Assembly (NCBI GenBank): GCA_021399435.1 | Contig: JAJTUP010000004.1 | Coordinates: 1-64,000, forward strand | Source: Diaporthe sp. PMI_573 | Lineage: Eukaryota; Ascomycota; Sordariomycetes; Diaporthales; Diaporthaceae | Direction: 5' to 3' | Length of the DNA stretch: 64,000 bases | Shown here: positions 57,592-64,000 of the stretch, in pieces | Position numbering within the stretch: position 1 is the first letter of the stretch | Layout of the letters: each line of letters opens with the position of its first letter | Notes under the pieces: generated by a model | What the model was told of the DNA's origin: nothing | Databases searched by the model: none | Seen by the model: the letters and a program-made list of their open reading frames with translations, nothing else | Position numbers and translations under genes: made by a program

Positions 57592-60216
57592 TCATATGTC
57601 GCTCAAGTCATCATCGGCCCACGTAATATCGGCCAGAATATCGAGTTCTCCTTCGGCCTCAAAGTCGAAGTCCCCGTAATCTGTCTCTTGGGAAGCCATC
57701 GGCTCCGCCCTGCTCCCTGATGCCCGGCCTGGGGCATGAGATTCTGCATTGGTGCCCATCCCGATGGGATTGCGTGGTCCTGATGTAGCTGGGGACCTGC
57801 CGCCGCTGCGGGCATCGCCGGGAAACCTCCGGGAATCATCTACGTGGATGGCCCCAAAATCAATATCATCGTCAAGAAGGTCGTCCTCAGAAATCTCGCC
57901 AAGATCCTGTTGAGCAAGTTCCTCGAGCGAGGTCTTTCTCGCCTGCGCACGAAGCTCTTGTTTGCGCTGCCGCTCCTCAGCCAAACTCTCCCTGTAGCTG
58001 CGCTCCATGGCAACGAGCACTTCGGCGCCAGGTCCACTGGAGCCAAACATTCGTTTCCTCAGGGGCGACGCCGGCGGCACGGCGCAGCCATTTGGTGAAC
58101 AACGCCCGGTAGCGCTACCATCCGAGGGCGAGATTGCTTGTAGATGTTTGGTTGGCGGGCGACATTCAGAACCCTCATTCGACTGCCACTGGCCAACAGC
58201 ATCGTGAATGCCCCCTTTCCTTTGCGGGGACAATGTGCTGAGCTGCGAGGTCGGCCGAGATGGGCAAGGCCCGTTGCTGGACGCCTGAAGGCGTTGGGAC
58301 TGTGGACGTATGTGTGCTTGAGTCGGGCATCGTGTAAACTCCTCAACCGCCTGGCCCAGAGGTGTGTCACGGGGGCCAGGTCCGGGTTTTGAAGCCGGAA
58401 GAAGACGGGAACAATGCAAATCAACACCTCCCGCTCCTGCAGAGGGGGGCATTACTTGGCATGATGCCTGGGCTCCGGAGATGGCTTGTTTCTTCTCGTC
58501 AGAAAGCGTCAAATTCTCTGGAAGCAAAGGCAATGTTTTCCCGTGACTAGTAACATGCAGGGCCCGGGATGCAGGCTCTGGTCGCACCTTGCTGGGCGTG
58601 TCTAGTTCTTCCATGTCTTGAGAAGAGAGAACCAGATCTTGTGTCGCAAGGAAGGCGAATTCGGCCGGCACGTTTCCACCCGGTTGACCCCGAGAAGGGG
58701 GCATAGGTCGTCCAGGCGCCATAGATGATAATCTTCCACCCGGGTATTCGATGTCCTCATCAGTGAAAAATGTAGGGTTGTGAAGCAGCGATGGCGGGCC
58801 GCTTGGGATTCCGGCCGTTCTGGCTGGCTGCTGATCCTCGTCAAGCTCACGTGCTTCCTGGGAAGGGCTTGGGAAGAGCTCGTCCACATGGTTCATCACC
58901 AGAAGCTGTGTGCTTGTGGGGAAAGCGTCGACTGTTTTTATGGCAGGTCGTCTCGAGCCTGCGTAAGTAGGAGAAGCCTGCACTGGTCGTGATGTGGGTG
59001 CGGCCTTGGTTGGCTTCGGGAGGAATCTCGGCATACCGGAACGCTGGATGACAGGCCCGGACGGTGGTTTGAATTTCGGGGGAGCCGGTGACTTGGCGGC
59101 CCCCGCGCATGTCATGGCATGGCCTTGCCTGCCTACAGGGACGAATGTTGCGGCCGGCTTCTTGAAGGCACTTTCGGTTGGTCTAGCGCGGAGAGATTCT
59201 GTTTGGGGAGCATCACCAAGGGGAGCTCTAGTCCCGGCGGGTAGCTGACGGGCTTGCGATTTCCGTGATATGGGGGGCTGAGGTCGCGATTGAGGATAGG
59301 GCGGCGGCGGAGCTCTGGGAGCTCTGGGCACATGCGACGGTGGTTGGACGGGAGACGGCAGGGGCTCTCTGGCTGGGCTCTGTCTATTTGGGCTTGATCT
59401 GGTCGCACTCTTGGAGGAGGCAAGTTCAACATCTGCTATGAGTTGATGCTCCAGCATGGTCTCGGTGGCCGGGTCATCAGTGTCAACACTGCTTGGCCGC
59501 GACCAGGACTCCATCTCAAGTTCCTGGGCAACCCTTGCGATGGCACCGAATGACGGCTGGGAAGGAATATGTATCATCCTGTCGAGCAAGTTCCTGCCTG
59601 GCTGGCCGAGCTTCCGTCGCTTGGCTGTTCTGGCTGCCGAGTCTCCGACGGCGTCTGTTGGGTCTTCGTTCTCTTTCCCTGGCGCTTTCATGTTGTGGTC
59701 ATGGACGTGAGATGCCTTTTGCTCCTCGCACGTCTCGCCCTGCACGTCGGCATCGGATTCGATCTCGGTGGCAGACTCGGAGTCGGCTTCCTGGACCGTG
59801 TCCAGGCGGGTGTTATTCCCTGCCCCGGGGCCCAGCCTGCTGATGAACCTCGAGATTGTGTCCTGACTGGGGTGTACGTCGACCAGGGGCAGACCCTTGC
59901 TTCTCTTCTCGCCTCTTTCCTTGTCCTCCTTTGCCTTCTTCTTGTCCCTTGCAGCCCGTGCCCTCGCCTGGGCCTTTTCTTTCTCGAACTCCTTGCGTAT
60001 ACGGTCTTGTTCCATGAGGTCGATGCGCCGCTGTTCAGCCTTTGAGAGCTTTGGGCCCTTGGTCTTCTGCCGGTAGAGCTTCTTTGCCTGCTTGGTGGTC
60101 ATGGGTGGTCTGCTCTGAACAGCGGCGGCGGCGGCGACGGGCTGTTGTTGTTGTTGTGCTTGACCGAGACCGGGCAGGTCTGGGATCAGCTCAAAGGTCT
60201 TCTGTTTGGTTGCCAT
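57592..60216 (-). CDS. Large low-complexity protein of unknown function
   Basis: A single open frame of 874 codons from an ATG at 60216, with no intron needed. The N-terminus has QQQQQ and an Ala run, then a Lys/Arg/Glu-rich, probably helical segment (residues about 40-105). The block LVDVHPSQDTISRFISRLG follows at about residues 110-130 and looks conserved. The middle is disordered and rich in Pro/Ser. The C-terminus is acidic (DYGDFDFEAEGELD, then WADDDLSDI). Codon use and length support a real gene. I do not recognise the family. Nuclear or cytoskeletal scaffolding would fit the composition, but that is a guess. The antisense frames are shadows. Confidence 0.85.
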   Translation of the reverse strand: MATKQKTFELIPDLPGLGQAQQQQQPVAAAAAVQSRPPMTTKQAKKLYRQKTKGPKLSKAEQRRIDLMEQDRIRKEFEKEKAQARARAARDKKKAKEDKERGEKRSKGLPLVDVHPSQDTISRFISRLGPGAGNNTRLDTVQEADSESATEIESDADVQGETCEEQKASHVHDHNMKAPGKENEDPTDAVGDSAARTAKRRKLGQPGRNLLDRMIHIPSQPSFGAIARVAQELEMESWSRPSSVDTDDPATETMLEHQLIADVELASSKSATRSSPNRQSPAREPLPSPVQPPSHVPRAPRAPPPPYPQSRPQPPISRKSQARQLPAGTRAPLGDAPQTESLRARPTESAFKKPAATFVPVGRQGHAMTCAGAAKSPAPPKFKPPSGPVIQRSGMPRFLPKPTKAAPTSRPVQASPTYAGSRRPAIKTVDAFPTSTQLLVMNHVDELFPSPSQEARELDEDQQPARTAGIPSGPPSLLHNPTFFTDEDIEYPGGRLSSMAPGRPMPPSRGQPGGNVPAEFAFLATQDLVLSSQDMEELDTPSKVRPEPASRALHVTSHGKTLPLLPENLTLSDEKKQAISGAQASCQVMPPSAGAGGVDLHCSRLLPASKPGPGPRDTPLGQAVEEFTRCPTQAHIRPQSQRLQASSNGPCPSRPTSQLSTLSPQRKGGIHDAVGQWQSNEGSECRPPTKHLQAISPSDGSATGRCSPNGCAVPPASPLRKRMFGSSGPGAEVLVAMERSYRESLAEERQRKQELRAQARKTSLEELAQQDLGEISEDDLLDDDIDFGAIHVDDSRRFPGDARSGGRSPATSGPRNPIGMGTNAESHAPGRASGSRAEPMASQETDYGDFDFEAEGELDILADITWADDDLSDI

Positions 60217-60739
60217 GGCGGCATGATGCTCCTCGGCCTGAGCATGCAGATGTCGGTGGGTTCGGTGTATAATGGTTGATATGAGGAATTAATTGGGAGG
60301 GGAGAGGCAAGACGGGGCAGCGTGACGATGCGCGCATCCCCTCAACGCGTCCTGGGTTGGTGGAGCTCCTACCCCCTGTTGTCACGCCAGCACGTGCAGC
60401 CTCTCAAGGTGCCTAGTTCGTTACTGTATGTACCCAAGTACCCTCGTACCGCGTGCCACACCACATACACGGTACACGTAATACAACGCATGCCGTGCAC
60501 ATCTTGACCTTTCATCACGCAGCTTCAGCAATGTCGTCGGTTGTGAAAGCCTGCCTACTCATTCATTCAATAGATCTACCGTACCTTTATAGGTAGTAGG
60601 CCCAAGCATTCTCAAGGCCGTCGTCCACAACGGGAGGCTATGCCCCCTACTCGAATGGCACCCAGCAGCTCATGTCGAGACTTGATCATGTCTCCTCTTC
60701 TTTTACAACCACAGCCCGCATCTTGACGAGCAGACACAC
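60217..60739. other. No gene recognised
   Basis: Promoter of the preceding minus-strand gene and 3' UTR of the AKR gene. Confidence 0.6.
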
Positions 60740-62123
60740 TCAGTCCTGCCTCGCCGGGTCCAGATCAACCTTGCCGACAATTTCGTCAATCTCGGCCATC
60801 ACCTCTGGCGTCAGCTTGTCCAGCGCCTTCAGGGCTGCACAGTTCTCAACCACCTGTTCTGGTCTCGAGGCGCCCGTGATGACCGCCGACACGTTCTCGT
60901 TCTTTAGACACCATGCGAGTGCCAGCTGCGCCCGCGTGATCCCCAGCTTGTCCGCGATCGGCTATTGATCCCCGGGGCCGCTTGTCAGCTATCTCGTTGC
61001 CAAGCCAGGAATGGATCGCTATCGCCAGCGTGGCTTGTCACTCACCTTCAGCTGCCTCGCCTTTGCGATTGTGTCCTGCCACTCCGTGTTCGCGAACGAG
61101 TCGCGCACCGAGCTCACAAACTTGTCGTCGCCCTTGGCAAACCTCGATCCAGCCGGTGGCTTCTCTGGGCTGTCGTCGTACTTGCCGCTCAGCAGCCCGA
61201 ACTTGATCGGGCTGAACGTGGTCAGGCCAATGCCGAACCGCGTGTATAGCCGTTGGAACTCGCCTTCCACCTTCTTCCTCGACAGCATGTTGTAGAACGG
61301 CTGCTCCACCACCGGCCCGATCAGCCCCAGCTGCTTCGCGACTCCGCACGCCTCTGCGATCTCGTCCGCCGACCACTCGCTGGTGCCCCAGTACATCGCC
61401 CATCCCTTCTGTTCGATGACGTGGTTGAAGGCCCGGACCGTCTCCTCCATTGGTGTCAGCCGGTCCGGCCGGTGCGCGTACACAATGTCGACGTACTCGA
61501 GATCCAGACGTTTGAGCGACGCCCTGAGGCCCTCGATGATGTGCTTGCGTGACAGGCCGTGGTTGTTGACGAGCACCTCCCCGTTGGCCCCTCCCCAGTT
61601 GAGTTTTGTGCTCACCACAATGTCATTGCGCTTCCACCCGAATTTCTTGATCGCCTGGCCCATCGCCACCTCGGACTGGCCCCCGGCGTAGCTACCACCA
61701 TGTCAGAAACGCACCCGCTCTCCCATCCTTGACAACAGGCATTCGAGACCCACCTCTCAGCCGTGTCGAAGAAGTTGATCCCCAGGTCATAGGCCTGCTT
61801 CATGCACGCAAAGGTGCCCTCTGGCCCGAATGTGAGTGTCTAACTAGCCACAGAGGTCTCTAGGGCGGTACCAGACGCACCATTCTCAAGCTGCCCGCCG
61901 AAGCTGATGACACCGTCAGCACAATTCCCGGCGCAGCCTTCTTTGGGGCTAAGACTTGGGGATACGTACGTGAGCCATCCGCCCAACCCGAGTACGGACA
62001 CGTGCAAACCCGAATTGCCTACACCGCGTCAGAATTCGGTGTCCCGCAGGCTATTGAATCACCATCCGCCTTACCTAGCCTTCTGTAGGCCATCCCGGTC
62101 TTTCGGGGCTCTTCCCAGGCCAT
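60740..62123 (-). CDS. Aldo-keto reductase, voltage-gated K+ channel beta-subunit type
   Basis: Exons 62075-62123, 61970-62018, 61881-61903, 61754-61820, 61046-61691 and 60740-60961 join in frame to give 351 residues. AKR residues Asp59, Tyr64 (FFDTAESY), Lys92 (VVSTKLNW) and His136 (YAHRPD) are all present, as are [17 protein letters not shown] at the N-terminus and [21 protein letters not shown] near the C-terminus. This is the Kv-beta subclass, shared by fungi as soluble NADPH-dependent reductases. Exon 3 is a 23-bp microexon. Without all six exons the gene appears as broken short frames. Confidence 0.92.
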
Positions 62124-62513
62124 GTTGAGAGTTCCAATAGAGACCGTCTTCGATTGGTTTCACTGTCTTCCAGGTAGATCAATGGCGAGCTGTTGGACAC
62201 GTCCTCAGGGTGATGCAACGGGGAGCTTGGCCAACCTGTGTTGCCTCTACGAACATTCCTCTTGGCCGAGCGGCCGGGCGGGTTGTCTACTCAAGGGCGG
62301 AGAAATTCTCGGCATTGCTGGTCCGATGGACCGGCGGCTCAATGCGGTAGCCCGAACCGGCGCTTTTCAACATAGACCATCGTGAATCCACATCCCCGAG
62401 GACCAACCCGCACATATTTCTCATCCTGCTCGCCCTCGAATTCTGGTACGACAGGCAAGATAACTCGTCATTCATCTGGCACCCCAAGTATGGTTGGTAC
62501 CTCCGCAACTCCA
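62124..62513. other. Spacer; no gene recognised
   Basis: Promoter of the AKR gene and 3' region of the following regulator gene, both on the minus strand. Confidence 0.6.
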
Positions 62514-64000
62514 CTACAGTACACCATGACTCGTGTCAGCGAACACTACGGCCCAATCGTCCCACGACTCACACGCGGGCTGTATCATCATGGTGGTCAT
62601 GGTTTCCTCAGCAGCAGCTATGTCGAGCAGACGCTGGCCCGGCTCCTGCCGGAAGTCTGTCCACATTGGCAGTTGCATGCGCGGAGCATCATGTAGCCTC
62701 GCCACTGCGTCAACACTCGAGTATGCCGAGGTGGACTCTCTCCTCAGAGCCTGCAAGTCCGTATCAAAGGACCCATCGTCAACGTTGTTGTCGTCGGCCT
62801 CGCATGTCCCTGTCTGCGGGTTCCAGGCCAGATCGCACGGACCGACGCTCTCCACCTCCGCTATCCTCGCACATAACAAAGTCAGAAGAGTCTTATTACC
62901 ACCGCGCGACGAGGCAAGTAGCCTCTGTAGCTTGACGAGCATTTCCACAGGTCGTAAGCCCGTGTTGCTGAGATGCCGTGCCATGTTCGCGCCCGTCGTC
63001 AGCGTGTATATGTATTCCGTAAGCGCGCTGGCAATCTCAAAGATCTTGAGCTCTATGGTCGGACCGTGGGCTTCAAGTGCCGTCTTGGAACAGTTGCAGA
63101 TGTGTGATAGAAAGTCGGCCACGATTCGGTACGGCTGTGACAGCTGACTTTGCTGCTCGGAGAACATGGCGGCCTTGGACCGCCGCAACGATGCTCGCCA
63201 CACCACCGCTTGCATCCAGCACTTGGTAACGCATATGTCGGCCCTCTGCACATCGTTACTCTCATACTCGTCTGAGGAGATCTCTTCCAGGCGGCGCTGG
63301 AGATAGTCTAGTCGGCTCTCCTGGAACGTCTCAATATCGTCATCAGCCTGCGTGAGCAGGTCGAAGGCACCACTCTGATCGAACAACCAAAAAAGATCGA
63401 CAAGCTTTTTGAAAGCCGGCAGGATTTGCGCCTCGTCGACCTCGACGTTGATCCTGTCCACGAGCGGTGGGAAGCTGGTCTGCCACTTCAAAACAATGGG
63501 GAGTTTGTGCAGCATGGCCACGCCCCTCTCCGTGACGAAGAGTAACCACAAGATGCGGCGTCTCATCTGCTGCTCCTCTGGGGCCAGCAAGACATAGGAT
63601 GCCTTCCTGTGAAGCCCCATGATCTGTGCGATCGTGATGGCCTCACGAAGAAACATCAGGCTCTTGGTGCCCCCTGGGCTCTGATTCTCATGATAAATGT
63701 GTTGGAAGAAGGCTATTCGAACCATACTCAGGCCTGCATCAGGGCCGTCATCCCCATTTGCGTCCTGCAGCAGTAATTTTGTTCTTTGGCACTCGGCAGT
63801 CATCGAGGCAGCTGTCGCTGGATCATTATCGTCTGTCCTTCCTTCGAAAGGCAGCTTGAGTTGCACTATCACTGCTGCGCACACAGCGTTTGCCAGCGTG
63901 TACGTTCCAAGGTCCGTGGGATCCCTGAGTAGTGACGCTATGACGGCTTCAACGTCAAGGATGGGCCATACTGGGAAGAGGCGGAGGCGGTAAATGCACA
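62514..64000 (-). CDS. Fungal transcription factor, C-terminal part (gene cut by window end)
   Basis: An open frame runs from the window edge to the stop at 62514, giving about 495 codons. It holds the fungal_trans middle homology region: YRLRLFPVWPILDVEAVI, LLRDPTDLGTYTLANAV, then LREAITIAQIMGLHRKASY and RRRILWLLFVTERGVAMLHKLP, as in maltose-activator-like regulators. The N-terminal Zn2Cys6 finger must lie beyond 64000. The C-terminal third (about 62514-62760) is less conserved. No intron is needed within this part. Its neighbour on the same strand is the aldo-keto reductase. Confidence 0.85.
   Translation of the reverse strand, partial: CIYRLRLFPVWPILDVEAVIASLLRDPTDLGTYTLANAVCAAVIVQLKLPFEGRTDDNDPATAASMTAECQRTKLLLQDANGDDGPDAGLSMVRIAFFQHIYHENQSPGGTKSLMFLREAITIAQIMGLHRKASYVLLAPEEQQMRRRILWLLFVTERGVAMLHKLPIVLKWQTSFPPLVDRINVEVDEAQILPAFKKLVDLFWLFDQSGAFDLLTQADDDIETFQESRLDYLQRRLEEISSDEYESNDVQRADICVTKCWMQAVVWRASLRRSKAAMFSEQQSQLSQPYRIVADFLSHICNCSKTALEAHGPTIELKIFEIASALTEYIYTLTTGANMARHLSNTGLRPVEMLVKLQRLLASSRGGNKTLLTLLCARIAEVESVGPCDLAWNPQTGTCEADDNNVDDGSFDTDLQALRRESTSAYSSVDAVARLHDAPRMQLPMWTDFRQEPGQRLLDIAAAEETMTTMMIQPACESWDDWAVVFADTSHGVL

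Noticed and set aside
1..64000. CRISPR arrays, bacterial operons or ribosome binding sites
   Set aside because: None seen; the window is eukaryotic. The tandem repeats found lack CRISPR spacing.

Overview
This window looks like a filamentous ascomycete genome (Pezizomycotina, probably Sordariomycetes). The protein genes carry short introns (about 50-75 bp, mostly GT..AG with CTAAC/CTGAC-like branch sites) and have fungal-type content: Zn2Cys6 regulators, an APC permease, an MFS sugar porter, bZIP and HET-domain remnants. A very AT-rich block decayed by C-to-T and G-to-A changes, as in repeat-induced point mutation (RIP), abuts gene-rich sequence of normal composition near 13.9 kb.

Block 1 (1-13.9 kb) is a transposon graveyard. 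A Ty3/gypsy relic lies at the left edge. A hAT-like element seems to run from 711 to 12449. It has an 11-bp terminal inverted repeat, TATACAGG-type arrays inside both ends, a decayed hAT transposase on the minus strand and, converging on it, a nine-exon decayed C2H2 gene that I do not recognise. A complete but RIP-mutated chromodomain LTR retrotransposon (808-6468, perfect 5-bp target duplication) is inserted inside it.

Block 2 (13.9-19.9 kb) has one intact methyltransferase gene, then relics (a HET domain and an unidentified small coding segment) and apparently empty DNA. Block 3 (19.9-27.2 kb) has an APC amino-acid/GABA-type permease with a long empty upstream region and a fungal amidoligase.

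Block 4 (28.3-38.5 kb) resembles a sugar-catabolism cluster: a dead GH3 beta-glucosidase, two Gfo/Idh/MocA oxidoreductases, a Zn2Cys6 regulator between them and an MFS sugar transporter. Block 5 (39.4-64 kb) holds mostly conserved genes: a Dgr2/WDR44-like WD40 protein with a C-terminal zinc ribbon, Dom34/Pelota, a Dabb-domain protein, an aldo-keto reductase, a GT2 polysaccharide synthase with a stop codon in its QxxRW motif, a GCN4-like bZIP factor, a large low-complexity protein, a Kv-beta-like aldo-keto reductase and the C-terminal part of a fungal regulator cut by the window end.

Exon structures were derived by hand from splice signals and frame continuity, without transcript data. The strongest leads are the C2H2 gene inside the hAT element, the single stop codon in the synthase, and the oxidoreductase/transporter cluster.
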